This document shows positions 45,157 to 53,349 of a stretch of 64,000 nt of DNA, in pieces. Source of the DNA: JACVRW01 sp963739095 (GTDB taxonomy: Bacteria; Actinomycetota; Thermoleophilia; Solirubrobacterales; Thermoleophilaceae); assembly GCA_963739095.1 (NCBI GenBank), contig CAVTZF010000016.1, positions 186,001 to 250,000 of the forward strand, written 5' to 3'. Numbering within the stretch: position 1 is the first letter of the stretch; the number at the start of each line of letters is the position of its first letter. The position numbers were made by a program, and so were the translations under genes. The notes beneath the pieces were generated by a model, which was given only the letters and a program-made list of their open reading frames with translations, searched no databases and had not been told where the DNA came from.

Positions 45157-45759
45157 TCAGTGCGGCTCGTCCGGCGAGGAGGCCGGCGGCCGCGACTCCT
45201 CCGCGAGCGAGGTGATGGTCAGCGAGCCGCGTGCGGCCTGCTCCATCACCTCGGTCGCCTCATCCGAGGAGCGCGCGTACAGCTCGACGAGCATGTGGAT
45301 GACGATGCGCTCCTCGTCGTGCTTGTGGAAGCGCACGTGGGTGAAGAACTCGCGCGTACCGTGGTCGCCGAAGGCGGCGAAGGCGAGCGACTCGGCGGCC
45401 TCGGGCCCGGAACAGGACTCGACCTGGTCGGCGTCGACCGTGACGGTGCACGAGGCGACCCAGGGCGTGCCGGTGACCATGCGCTCCCAGCGGTCCTCGA
45501 TCGGCTCGATGCGTGAGATGCGGCGGCCGTTCTCCTCGTAGAAGGTCAGGCTCAGGTGGGGCTGGTCGTGCAGGCAGTCGAGGCACTGGACGACCGCCTC
45601 CTGCACCTCCTCGACAGGATCGACGGCCTCGCCGGTATCGGCGTCGACCTTCAAGATGCCCTCGTAGTGAAGCTGAACCTCGAGGTTCTGCGACCAGCAG
45701 CGGTAGCAGCGAAGCCAGCTCGACTGGGTTCCAAGCGACTCGGGCGCGGATCCCTCCAT
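45157..45759 (-). CDS. Putative zinc-ribbon protein of unknown function
   Basis: The 200-residue protein from ATG 45759 has two Cys pairs near the N-terminus, WLRCYRCWSQNLEVQLHYEG and QCLDCLHDQPHLSLTF, that could bind one zinc. A long acidic and mixed region follows (RWERMVTGTPWVASCTVTVDADQVESC, FFTHVRFHKHDEERIVIHMLVELYARSSDEA). There is no signal peptide. I recognise no family. Its ATG and that of the divergent lipoprotein gene (45769) are only nine bases apart, face to face. Confidence 0.6.
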   Translation of the reverse strand: MEGSAPESLGTQSSWLRCYRCWSQNLEVQLHYEGILKVDADTGEAVDPVEEVQEAVVQCLDCLHDQPHLSLTFYEENGRRISRIEPIEDRWERMVTGTPWVASCTVTVDADQVESCSGPEAAESLAFAAFGDHGTREFFTHVRFHKHDEERIVIHMLVELYARSSDEATEVMEQAARGSLTITSLAEESRPPASSPDEPH

Positions 45760-45768
45760 GCCTCCATT

Positions 45769-46161
45769 ATGGCCGTCGCCGGCTTTCTTGCCCTGACGGG
45801 GTGCTCGCTGGGGGCCGACGAGGAGGCCCCACGGGCCTCCGGACCGCCCGCTCGCATAGCCGCCGTGGTGCAGCGGCTCGAGCGCGCGACGGCCGAGCGC
45901 GACTGGGCGACGATCTGCGCAGACCTGCTCACCGCGGCCGCACGCGAGCGCGCCGGCGGTGCCGACTGCGCCCGCCTCTTGGGCCAGGCGGCCGCCGATG
46001 TGCGCCGCCCCGCGATCGAGATCCGGGGCATCCGCGTCGAGGAGGGCGGCCGCGCGAGCGTCGACGTCCGCACGCGCGCCGAGGGCCAGCAGGCCGTCTC
46101 CGACGTGCTGGAGCTGCGCAGCGAGGACGGCGAGTGGCGCGTCGAGGCGCTGACGGGCTGA
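45769..46161 (+). CDS. Putative small lipoprotein
   Basis: The 130-residue product starts at ATG 45769 with a short hydrophobic region and a lipobox (AVAGFLALTGCSLG; Cys at residue 12), then an acidic linker (ADEEAP). The mature part is an NTF2-like alpha/beta mix: RIAAVVQRLERATAERDWATICADLLTAAARERAGG, then IEIRGIRVEEGGRASVDVRTRAEGQQAVSDVLELRSEDGEWRVEALTG. The signal is short and its n-region has no basic residue, so the true start may be upstream or export may be by another path. The end is 10 bases from the convergent LLM gene. Confidence 0.6.
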   Translation: MAVAGFLALTGCSLGADEEAPRASGPPARIAAVVQRLERATAERDWATICADLLTAAARERAGGADCARLLGQAAADVRRPAIEIRGIRVEEGGRASVDVRTRAEGQQAVSDVLELRSEDGEWRVEALTG

Positions 46162-46171
46162 GCGGTTCGCC

Positions 46172-47184
46172 TCAGTCGAGGCAGCCCGCGAGCGCCTCGA
46201 GGGTGGCGTCGAAGTCCGTTTTCGTGATGCCGCCGATGCATGGTGAGGTGGTGCCGCTGTCGCGGTAGCGGCGCACGGACGCGGTGGCCTCCTCCGGGTT
46301 TCCGATCGCCGCCAGCAGGCCGAGGTACTCGTCCGAGATCGCCTTGACCGCGGCATCGGGGCCGCCGTCCTGCATGCCGCGGTCGAAGCCGGCCACGTCC
46401 TCCTCGAAGCCCGAGGCCTCGATCATCGCCCGGTAGAACGGCAGCGAGAAGTACGTGATCAGCTCGCTGCGCAGCCGGGCGCGTGCCTCGTCCGGCTCAG
46501 CCGTGACGGCGGACGGCACCGCGGCCACGATGTCGAAGCCCTCGAGCGGCAGGCCGGCCTTCGCGCGGCCCTCGGTGACGGCCGGCACGACGACGTCGCG
46601 GATGTAGTTCGGGTTGCAGAGCCAGAGCACGACGCCGTCGGCGATCTCGCCGGCCAGGCGCAGCATCCCCTTGGACAGCCCGGCGAGGTAGATCGGGATG
46701 TCCGGCCGCGGGTCGAAGCCCATGAAGCGGAAGCTCGAGCTGAACTTTTCGCCCTCGGGCGGGTTCTCCCCGCGCAGCGATCGCGCGCACGATGCCGACG
46801 TACTCGACGCGTCTCGCGCAGCGGCTTGTCGAGCGTCTGGCCGTACCAGGCCTCGACCACCGGCCGGTGCGACACGCCGAGGCCGATCACGGCGCGTCCG
46901 TGCGAGAACTCGTCGAGCGTCGCGAACGACTGCGCCGTGGCGACCGGCGTGCGCGAGTAGATCGGCATCACGCCCGTGCCGAGCAGGATGCGCTCGGTGC
47001 GCGACGCGTACGCCATCAGCATGGTCACCGAATCGCGCGCCGCGATGTGCGTCACGTAGGCCGATTCGTAGCCGAGCTGCTCGGCGCGGCCGGCGCGCTG
47101 GATCGCCTTCTCGAGCGAGCGTCCCGCACCTATGAACGAGCCGAGGGCCAAGGGCGGGCGCAAGCCTATACCGACGTCGCGCAC
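46172..47184 (-). pseudogene. LLM-class (F420-dependent-like) oxidoreductase, broken by two frame changes
   Basis: From GTG 47184 the protein shows VGIGLRPPLALGSFIGAG, YESAYVTHIAARDSVTMLMAYASRTERILLGTGVMPIYSRTPVATAQSFATLDEFSHGRAVIGLGVSH and WYGQTLDKPLRET. Between about 46820 and 46785 the frame must change twice to join EYVGIVRAI and then RGENPPEGEKFSSSFRFMGFDPRPDIPIYLAGL. The remainder reads normally to the stop at 46172. The luciferase-like barrel with the IGLGVSH and LSKGMLRLAGEIADGVVLWL blocks suggests an F420- or FMN-dependent oxidoreductase. Short spacing of the two breaks and normal codons suggest assembly errors. Confidence 0.75.
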
Positions 47185-47201
47185 GGGTAGGCTCGCGCGC
47201 T

Positions 47202-47759
47202 GTGATCGGCGTGGTGCTTGCCGGCGGCGAAGGACGGAGGCTCGGGGGCGGCTCGAAGGCGGCTGCACGGCTCGCGGGCCGGCCGCTCGTCGAGTACCCG
47301 CTCGACGCGCTTGCCGAGGTGTGCGAGCGCGTGGCGGTCGTCTGCAAGCGCGACACGCGCCTGCCCGAGCTGGGGGGCGCCGAGCGCTGGGACGAGCCCG
47401 ACGAGCCGCGCCACCCGCTCACCGGGATCGTGCACGCGCTCGAGACCGCCGGGGCGCCGGTGCTCGTCTGCGCTGCCGACATGCCGTTCGTGACCGCCGA
47501 CGCGTGCCGGACGCTGATCCAGGGCGCGGGCGGCTCGCCGGCGGTGGTCGCCAGTGCCGCCGGGGTCCTGCAGCCGACCTTCGGGCTCTACGCCCCGGCC
47601 GCGCTCGACGTCCTGCGCGCGGCGCCGCCGGACGCCCCACTGACGAGCACCGTCGAGGCGCTCGATCCGGCCCGGGTGGCGCTGCCGCCGTCGCTCGTAC
47701 GGAGCATCAACACGCCCGAGCAGCTCGCCGACGCCGAGGCGCTGCTGGCGGCGCGCTAG
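47202..47759 (+). CDS. mobA: MobA-type molybdenum cofactor guanylyltransferase
   Basis: The 185-residue protein starts at GTG 47202 with IGVVLAGGEGRRLGGGSKAAARLAGRPLVEYPLDAL, the nucleotide-binding signature of MobA/IspD-like NTP transferases, and the metal Asp in LVCAADMPFVTAD near 85. It ends QLADAEALLAAR. MobA attaches GMP to molybdopterin. The family also includes other NTP transferases, so the exact substrate is not proven. It starts 17 bases from the divergent LLM gene and overlaps the convergent secreted protein by four bases at its end. Confidence 0.82.
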   Translation: MIGVVLAGGEGRRLGGGSKAAARLAGRPLVEYPLDALAEVCERVAVVCKRDTRLPELGGAERWDEPDEPRHPLTGIVHALETAGAPVLVCAADMPFVTADACRTLIQGAGGSPAVVASAAGVLQPTFGLYAPAALDVLRAAPPDAPLTSTVEALDPARVALPPSLVRSINTPEQLADAEALLAAR

Positions 47760-49003
47760 GGGGCGATGAACATCGGGACGTCGCGGGCGCGGGCCCGCAT
47801 CGTCCGCAGCGTGCGCCCGCTGCGCAGGTCGAGTACATGCAGCCTCTTCGTCGGGCGAACCCAGACGTACGCGTGCGTGTCGGTGGCGCCGGCCAGCACG
47901 ACGTCCTGGCCCCGGAAGCGGCTGAACACGGGTCGCCCCTCGGCGTCGAAGGCGAGCAGCCCGGTGCTCTCGCTGTGGCGCCAGCCCCGGCTCCAGCTCG
48001 TCCCGTGGGCGAGCAGCCGGTCGCCGGCCACCTGTGCCTGGTTCGGCTGCTCGGCGAGCGTCCGGATGCTCCAGTCCGAGGTGTCGATCAGCCGGACCCC
48101 GTAGGGCTCGTCCGGCGGCGGGAAGCGGCTGCCGCGCCGGGCGGGCCGCGTGCGGAAGCCGGTCACGGCGATCGAGTCCGTCCCGAGCCAGGTGGCGTCC
48201 CGCCAGCGGACGTCGAGGTTGCCCTTCGCGGCCAGGGCGGCCGGCGGCTCCGCGGGCTCGTGGTATTGAACCGCGCCCGAGCTGAGCTCCACGGCCGCGA
48301 CCAGCGGGCGGTCGCGGGCCGCAACCACGTAGGCCCGATCTCCGGCGGGATCGACGCTGAGGCCCGGCCGGCGGTAGCGGACGGGCCGGGCACGGCCCTC
48401 GGTGCCTCCCGCCTCTATCCGCGCCAGCGTGATGCTGCGCAGCGCACCCGACGCCTCTCCCACCAACAGCCGTGCGGGCCCAAGGTCGCGCTCGGGCGCC
48501 AACAGCACCACGAGGCCGGTGGGGGTGGGGGCATGCGCCAGGAAGCGACCGCGAAAGCGATGCCGCGCGTGGACGCGGGCGCTGAGCGGGTCGACGACGA
48601 CTACCTCCTGTCGCGAGTAGTGGCCGCCGGCCACCGCCACGACTCGCCTGGGCGTCGGCCACTCGACTAGCACCGGCCCGCGGCGGTGCAGCTCGATGAC
48701 ACGGCCCGAGCGCCGGTGGGTCAGGTCGATCACGCGAATAGCGGCGCTGCGCCCGAACGCGCTGCCGACCGCGAGGCGCCGGCCGTCGGGCGACCGGGCG
48801 CCGGTGAACGCCTCACGGAAGCCGCGCATCCAGCGCGAGGCCGGCCGCAGCGTGAGCGGGTCGAGCAGGCGTAGGCGCTTGGCGCCGTCGGCGCGGTCGA
48901 CCGCGATGAGCGGCCCCGCCGGCTCGCGCTCAGCCGCGACGACCGTGACCGGGATCGCGATCGCGATCGCCGCGAGAACCGCCAGGGGCAGCGCTGTCCG
49001 CAT
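47756..49003 (-). CDS. Exported beta-propeller-like protein of unknown function
   Basis: The 415-residue protein has a signal peptide (RTALPLAVLAAIAIAIPVTVVAA, residues 2-24). Repeated blade-like strands carrying hydrophobic and small residues follow, such as RRLAVGSAFGRSAAIRVIDLT, RRVVAVAGGHYSRQEVVVVDPLSARV, SVDPAGDRAYVVAARDRPLVAAVELSSGAV and RLHVLDLRSGRTLRTMRARA. The pattern of VxxID-like strands suggests a WD/PQQ-type propeller. No catalytic residues stand out. A wall or periplasmic binding role is possible. Confidence 0.65.
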   Translation of the reverse strand: MRTALPLAVLAAIAIAIPVTVVAAEREPAGPLIAVDRADGAKRLRLLDPLTLRPASRWMRGFREAFTGARSPDGRRLAVGSAFGRSAAIRVIDLTHRRSGRVIELHRRGPVLVEWPTPRRVVAVAGGHYSRQEVVVVDPLSARVHARHRFRGRFLAHAPTPTGLVVLLAPERDLGPARLLVGEASGALRSITLARIEAGGTEGRARPVRYRRPGLSVDPAGDRAYVVAARDRPLVAAVELSSGAVQYHEPAEPPAALAAKGNLDVRWRDATWLGTDSIAVTGFRTRPARRGSRFPPPDEPYGVRLIDTSDWSIRTLAEQPNQAQVAGDRLLAHGTSWSRGWRHSESTGLLAFDAEGRPVFSRFRGQDVVLAGATDTHAYVWVRPTKRLHVLDLRSGRTLRTMRARARDVPMFIAP

Positions 49004-49041
49004 GTCCTCTATACGGCTCCGCCGTGCCGTGAGGTTCCGTG

Positions 49042-49293
49042 CTAGCGCCAGACCATCAGCGCGACGATCGCCACCCCGAAGGCGATCTGGCCGATGCCGA
49101 GCGCGACGCCGAGGTTGGCGGCGCCGGCGGCCCAGGCGATCAGCGTCACGACGACGAAGACCCCGAGGGCGACGCCGACCGACTTGCCGAGGCTCCAGCG
49201 GGGTTGTTCCGGCGGGTCCGGCCGGCGGGTTGGCTCGGGCTCCGGGCGTCCCCGGGCGGGGCGCTCGGCAGGGGTGCGGCGGCGACGGCTCAC
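49042..49293 (-). CDS. Small two-segment membrane protein
   Basis: The 83-residue protein has a basic, Pro/Arg-rich cytoplasmic N-terminus (RRRRTPAERPARGRPEPE, residues 3-20). Two hydrophobic segments follow (VGVALGVFVVVTLIAWAAGAA and LGVALGIGQIAFGVAIVALMVW). It overlaps the MeaB gene by ATGA (49290-49293), so it is translated after MeaB in the same operon. No function is recognised. Confidence 0.65.
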   Translation of the reverse strand: MSRRRRTPAERPARGRPEPEPTRRPDPPEQPRWSLGKSVGVALGVFVVVTLIAWAAGAANLGVALGIGQIAFGVAIVALMVWR

Positions 49294-50240
49294 GCGCTCG
49301 CCTCGAGGCTCGCCACCAGCTCGTTCACGCTCAGGCCCGGGTCGCTCGCCGCGAGCAGCCGCTCCGCCTCGCGCCGTCCGCCCAGCGCGCGCAGCGCCCG
49401 CTCGCCGTGCTCGGCGCTGAACTCGCGCAGCGCCGAGGCGCGCCGAGCGCGCAGCCTGCGGGCCGGCAGGTCGATGCGCTCGCGATGCGCGTCGAGCGCC
49501 TCGGCGAGCTCGCCGACTCCGCTCGGCGGCGGCACCGACGAGACCGCGACCACGGGCGTCTGCGACGAGCCGATCGCCGTCAACGCCTGGGCGAGGTCGC
49601 GCCGCGAGCGCGCGGCCGCGTCACCCAGGTCCGCCTTGGTCACCACGAGCACGTCCGGCACCTCCATGATCCCGGCCTTGAGGAATTGCAGCACGTCGCC
49701 CGAGGCCGGCTGCACCACCACGGCGACGGTGTCGCATACGTCCGCGACGTCGGTCTCCGACTGGCCGACGCCGACAGTCTCCACGACGACGACGTCGAAG
49801 GCCGCGGCGAGCGCGTCGGCCGCCTCGCGCGTGGGCGGAGCGAGGCCGCCGAGGCGCGTACCGGCGGCGGTCGAGCGGATCAGGACCCCGTCGTCGCCGG
49901 GGTCGTGCTCGATCCGGGCGCGGTCTCCCAGGAGCGAGCCGCCCGAGCGCCGCGAGGAGGGATCGACGGCCAGCACGGCGACGCTGCGCCCGGCCCCGCG
50001 CCACTCCGGGAGCAGCGCGGACAGCAGCGTCGACTTGCCGGCCCCGGGCGGCCCCGTGATCCCGATCAGGTGCGCGGGCGCATCGCCGCCGAGTGTCGCC
50101 GGAGCGACCTCGGCGAGGAGCAGCGCCGCAGCCTCGCGCCCCGACTGCGAGCGATCCTCGATCAGGTTGAGCGCCGCCGGGGCGGCCGAGCGGTCGCCCT
50201 CACGCAGGCGCCGGCCGAGCTCTTCGGGGTCCGGGGCCAT
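49290..50240 (-). CDS. meaB: MeaB/ArgK-family GTPase chaperone of a B12-dependent mutase
   Basis: The 316-residue protein (ATG 50240) has the G3E/ArgK layout: Walker A GITGPPGAGKSTLLSALL near 58-75, LAVDPSSRRSGGSLLGDRARI near 87-107, VVVETVGVGQSETDVADV near 140-157, and the base motif VTKAD near 190. Family members load and protect adenosylcobalamin in acyl-CoA mutases such as ethylmalonyl-CoA or methylmalonyl-CoA mutase. The Ecm gene lies 1 kb upstream in the same direction, separated only by the AbiEi-DUF559 gene, whose stop lies 13 bases upstream of this ATG. This supports a shared role. Confidence 0.88.
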   Translation of the reverse strand: MAPDPEELGRRLREGDRSAAPAALNLIEDRSQSGREAAALLLAEVAPATLGGDAPAHLIGITGPPGAGKSTLLSALLPEWRGAGRSVAVLAVDPSSRRSGGSLLGDRARIEHDPGDDGVLIRSTAAGTRLGGLAPPTREAADALAAAFDVVVVETVGVGQSETDVADVCDTVAVVVQPASGDVLQFLKAGIMEVPDVLVVTKADLGDAAARSRRDLAQALTAIGSSQTPVVAVSSVPPPSGVGELAEALDAHRERIDLPARRLRARRASALREFSAEHGERALRALGGRREAERLLAASDPGLSVNELVASLEASA

Positions 50241-50253
50241 CGCGGTGGGCAAG

Positions 50254-51168
50254 CTAGCTGACGCGGCCGAGCACCTCACGCAGCACCTCCTCGACCTGCT
50301 CTGGATGACGAGAGAGCTGCCGCCACGTGATGCGCAGCGGCTCGTACCCCGCGAGGCGCAGCAGCTGGTCGCGCCGGCGGTCCCGCTCGAAGGCCTGACG
50401 GGTCCCGTGGAACTCGTAGCTGTCGGCTTCGAGCGCGACCCGCTCGTTGGGCCAGAGGAAATCGATCCGCACGGGCTCGCCGCCGAGCACCATCGGCGCT
50501 TGGCAGATGGGCTCCGTGAGGTTCGACGACCGCACGAGGGCTAGCACCGCGGCCTCGTAGTCGTTCTCGGTCCAGTCCGGCTCGCGCAGCTCCGACAGAA
50601 CGGTCCCGAGCACCGGAACGCCGCGGTGGCCCGCGGCGCGACTGAGAAGCTCCCCGAAGCCCCGTAGGTCGAATACGCGCAGGATCTCGGCTCGCTCGAC
50701 GACTCTCTCGGTGCCCCTGACCCCGAGCTCGACTGCCGAATCGAGCAAGCTCCGGGCGAGGGACGTGCATGGGATGCCATCGACGACTGAACGGTCCGCC
50801 GGGGTCAGCGCCGTGCTTGCATGAGCGCGGACTCCCTTTCTTGAGCGCGCGGAGGCGAGCGGCACGGTGATTTCAGTGAGCGGCCGATTGTCCGGCCGGA
50901 CGCCGTGGAGGGCCAGCGCGGACAGGTGCGACAGCAGTGCGTCCGGGCCGTAGGCCAGGACGGCCGCGATCCAATTGCCCTCGCGGGTCAGCCTGCGGTG
51001 GCCGACTGCGTACACACCCCTGTGCACGCGATGCAGTCGTCCCGCACTCGCGCGCCGGGCCACCGCCTGCCGGCTCAGCCCAAGCCCAAGGAGCTGGGGA
51101 AGGGAGACGACTCCATGCCGGCGTGCCGCGAGCTCCGCCAGCCGCCGATCGAGCGGGGGTCCCTGCAC
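50254..51168 (-). CDS. AbiEi-type antitoxin domain fused to DUF559 nuclease-like domain
   Basis: The protein is about 304 residues from GTG 51168. The first 60 form an AbiEi-like winged-helix region (RRLAELAARRHGVVSLPQLLGLGLSRQAVARRASAGRLHRVHRGVYAVG), typical of type IV toxin-antitoxin antitoxins. A central domain follows, and the last 110 residues resemble DUF559/Vsr-like nucleases (FLWPNERVALEADSYEFHGTRQAFERDRRRDQLLRLAGYEPLRITWRQL) with an ExD...R pattern. No AbiEii toxin is adjacent, so it may be an orphan defence or DNA-processing protein. It separates Ecm from MeaB. The start could also be 51210, but the palindrome at 51155-51205 overlaps that. Confidence 0.72.
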   Translation of the reverse strand: MQGPPLDRRLAELAARRHGVVSLPQLLGLGLSRQAVARRASAGRLHRVHRGVYAVGHRRLTREGNWIAAVLAYGPDALLSHLSALALHGVRPDNRPLTEITVPLASARSRKGVRAHASTALTPADRSVVDGIPCTSLARSLLDSAVELGVRGTERVVERAEILRVFDLRGFGELLSRAAGHRGVPVLGTVLSELREPDWTENDYEAAVLALVRSSNLTEPICQAPMVLGGEPVRIDFLWPNERVALEADSYEFHGTRQAFERDRRRDQLLRLAGYEPLRITWRQLSRHPEQVEEVLREVLGRVS

Positions 51169-51205
51169 TTTGTCAACTCCTGGTTGACCAACTTCAGGGA
51201 CCCCC
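51155..51205. promoter_or_regulatory. Nested inverted repeat between ecm and the AbiEi gene
   Basis: An 11-base inverted repeat (GGGGGTCCCTG at 51155-51165, CAGGGACCCCC at 51195-51205) encloses a second (GTCAAC 51172-51177, GTTGAC 51183-51188) with the same centre. On the minus strand this lies 52 bases past the Ecm stop and overlaps the start of the AbiEi gene. It could end Ecm transcription as a hairpin without a T-run, or be an operator bound by the AbiEi-domain protein; on the minus strand the inner arm also contains a TTGACA. Which is right cannot be decided here. Confidence 0.5.
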
Positions 51206-51256
51206 GGCATGCGCCGCGAGGCTGCCAGAAGGCGGCGCGCCTGTGGGTTACGAGGG

Positions 51257-53245
51257 TTACGAGACGGTGACTACGCCGTGATGGCTGGCCACAAGGTCGA
51301 CGATGTCGCCCATGATGCGGCTGACCTCGAAGTCCTTGGGCGTGTAGACGCGCGCCACCCCCGCCTCGAGCAGCGCGGCCTCGTCCGCGGGCGGGATGAT
51401 CCCGCCGACGACCACCGGGACATCGGCGCCGGCCTCCTCGAGCTCCGCAAGCACGCTCGGGATCAGCTCGGCGTGCGAGCCCGACAGGATCGACAGGCCG
51501 ACCACGTGCACGCCCTCCTCCACAGCCGTGCGCGCGATGCGGGCGGGAGTCAGGCGGATGCCCTCGTAGACGACGTCCATGCCGGCGTCGCGGGCGCGCA
51601 CCGCGATCTGCTCGGCGCCGTTCGAGTGGCCGTCGAGGCCGGGCTTGCCGACGAGGATCTTGATGCGCCGGCCGAGCGACTCCGAGACGCGCTCGACGCG
51701 TTCGCGCAGCTCGGTCAGCGAGTCGTCGGCCCCAGGAGCCGCCGCATCGGCGACACCCGTCGGCCCCCGGTACTCACCGAAGACATCGCGCAGCGCGCCC
51801 GCCCACTCACCGGTGGTGACCCCCTTTGCCGCTGCCGAAAGCGTGGCGGGCATGATGTTCGTCTCGGGGTCGAGCGCGGCCTCCCGGAGCTCCGACAGCG
51901 CGGCGTCAACGGCGCCCCGGTCGCGAGCGGAGCGCCACTCGGCCAGTGCGGAGATGGCGCCCGCCTCAACCGCCGGATCGACCCGCAGAATCCCGCCGTC
52001 CTCGCCCTCCTGGAGTGGCGAAGGCTCTGCCTCCGTGTAGACGTTCTGCCCGACCACGCGCAGCTCGCCCGTCTCGATGCGCCGCAGCCGCTCGCGATGC
52101 GACTCGACCATCTGGGTCTTCATGTACGGCACCGCCGCGACCGCGCCGCCCTGCTCGGCGACGATCGCCATCTCCTCGCGGGCGCCCTCGGTCAGCTCGT
52201 CGACGAGCCCGTCCATCACCTTCGAGCCCTCGAAGATGTCCGGGTACTCGAGCAGGTCCGTCTCGTAGGCGAGGATCTGCTGGATCCGCAACGACCACTG
52301 CTGGTCCCATGCCCGCGGCAGCCCGAGCGCCTCGTTCCAGGCCGGCAGCTGGAGCGCCCGGGCGCGTGCCTCGCGGCCCATCGTCACGGCCAGCGCCTCC
52401 AGCACGATCCGGATGATGTTGTTCTCTGGCTGCGCCTCGGTCAGCCCGAGCGAGTTGACCTGCACCCCGTAGCGGAAGCGCAGCAGCCGCTCGTCGTCGA
52501 CGCCGTAGCGCTCGCGGCCCATCTCCTCCCACAACCGCCCCATGGCGCGCAGCTTCGCGTGCTCCTCGACGAAGCGGATGCCGGCGTTGACGAAGAACGA
52601 GATGCGCCCGAACACGCGCGGGAAGGTCTCCTCCGACACCCGCCGGCGCACCCGGTCGAGCACGGCCTGGGCGGTGGAGAGCGAGTACGCGATCTCCTGC
52701 ACCGGCGTCGCGCCGGCCTCCTGCAGGTGGTACGAGCAGATGTTGATCGGATTCCAGCGCGGGACTTCGTCGACCGTGAAGGCGATCATGTCGGCGATCA
52801 GCCGCATCGAGGGCTCGGGCGGGAACGCGTACGTGCCGCGCGACAGGAACTCCTTGATGATGTCGTTCTGGGTCGTGCCCTGGAGCGAGTGCCGTCCGAC
52901 GCCGTTCTCCTCGGCGACCGTCATGTAGAGGGCGAGCAGCCAGGCCGCCGTGGCGTTGATCGTCATCGACGTGTTCATCTCGTCGAGCGGGATGCCGTCG
53001 AGCAGCGCGTGCATGTCCCCCTTGTGGGCGATGGACACGCCCACCTTCCCGACCTCGCCCCGTGCCAGCTCGTGGTCAGGGTCGTAGCCCGTCTGGGTGG
53101 GGAGGTCGAACGCCACCGACAGGCCGGTCTGGCCCTTGGCCAGGTTGCGCCGGTAGAGCTCGTTCGACTCGCGCGCGGTCGAATGCCCTGCATAGGTGCG
53201 CATCACCCACGGGTTGTCGCGCTCGGGCAGCCGGTGCTCGCTCAC
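51257..53245 (-). CDS. ecm: Ethylmalonyl-CoA mutase (adenosylcobalamin-dependent)
   Basis: The 662-residue protein has the mutase TIM barrel (MRTYAGHSTARESNELYRRNLAKGQTGLSVAFDLPTQTGYDPDH near 15-58, YAFPPEPSMRL near 138) and a C-terminal B12-binding domain with KPGLDGHSNGAEQIAVRARDAGMDVVYEGIRLTP near 543-576. Here the B12-ligand His is in DGHSNG, then SILSGSHAELIPSVL and GGIIPPADEAALLEAG. The DGHSNG and VYEGIRLTP blocks are characteristic of ethylmalonyl-CoA mutases (MeaA); methylmalonyl-CoA mutases read differently there. It converts ethylmalonyl-CoA to methylsuccinyl-CoA. A TAGAAT box (plus strand 53252-53257) lies 6 bases before GTG 53245. Confidence 0.9.
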   Translation of the reverse strand: MSEHRLPERDNPWVMRTYAGHSTARESNELYRRNLAKGQTGLSVAFDLPTQTGYDPDHELARGEVGKVGVSIAHKGDMHALLDGIPLDEMNTSMTINATAAWLLALYMTVAEENGVGRHSLQGTTQNDIIKEFLSRGTYAFPPEPSMRLIADMIAFTVDEVPRWNPINICSYHLQEAGATPVQEIAYSLSTAQAVLDRVRRRVSEETFPRVFGRISFFVNAGIRFVEEHAKLRAMGRLWEEMGRERYGVDDERLLRFRYGVQVNSLGLTEAQPENNIIRIVLEALAVTMGREARARALQLPAWNEALGLPRAWDQQWSLRIQQILAYETDLLEYPDIFEGSKVMDGLVDELTEGAREEMAIVAEQGGAVAAVPYMKTQMVESHRERLRRIETGELRVVGQNVYTEAEPSPLQEGEDGGILRVDPAVEAGAISALAEWRSARDRGAVDAALSELREAALDPETNIMPATLSAAAKGVTTGEWAGALRDVFGEYRGPTGVADAAAPGADDSLTELRERVERVSESLGRRIKILVGKPGLDGHSNGAEQIAVRARDAGMDVVYEGIRLTPARIARTAVEEGVHVVGLSILSGSHAELIPSVLAELEEAGADVPVVVGGIIPPADEAALLEAGVARVYTPKDFEVSRIMGDIVDLVASHHGVVTVS

Positions 53246-53251
53246 ACGGCA

Positions 53252-53257
53252 ATTCTA
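53252..53257 (-). promoter_or_regulatory. Candidate -10 box of ecm (leaderless)
   Basis: On the minus strand TAGAAT ends six bases before GTG 53245, the spacing of a leaderless transcript. A convincing -35 element is not visible upstream, so an activator may be needed. No Shine-Dalgarno sequence precedes the start. Confidence 0.35.
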
Positions 53258-53349
53258 TGTTGACCCCGCTCGCTGAACGAGCAGGTAGCGGCCTGAGCAG
53301 CCGCGGCTAACGCGAGGGTTGCGGCCGTCGCCGGTATCGTCGGCTGTTC

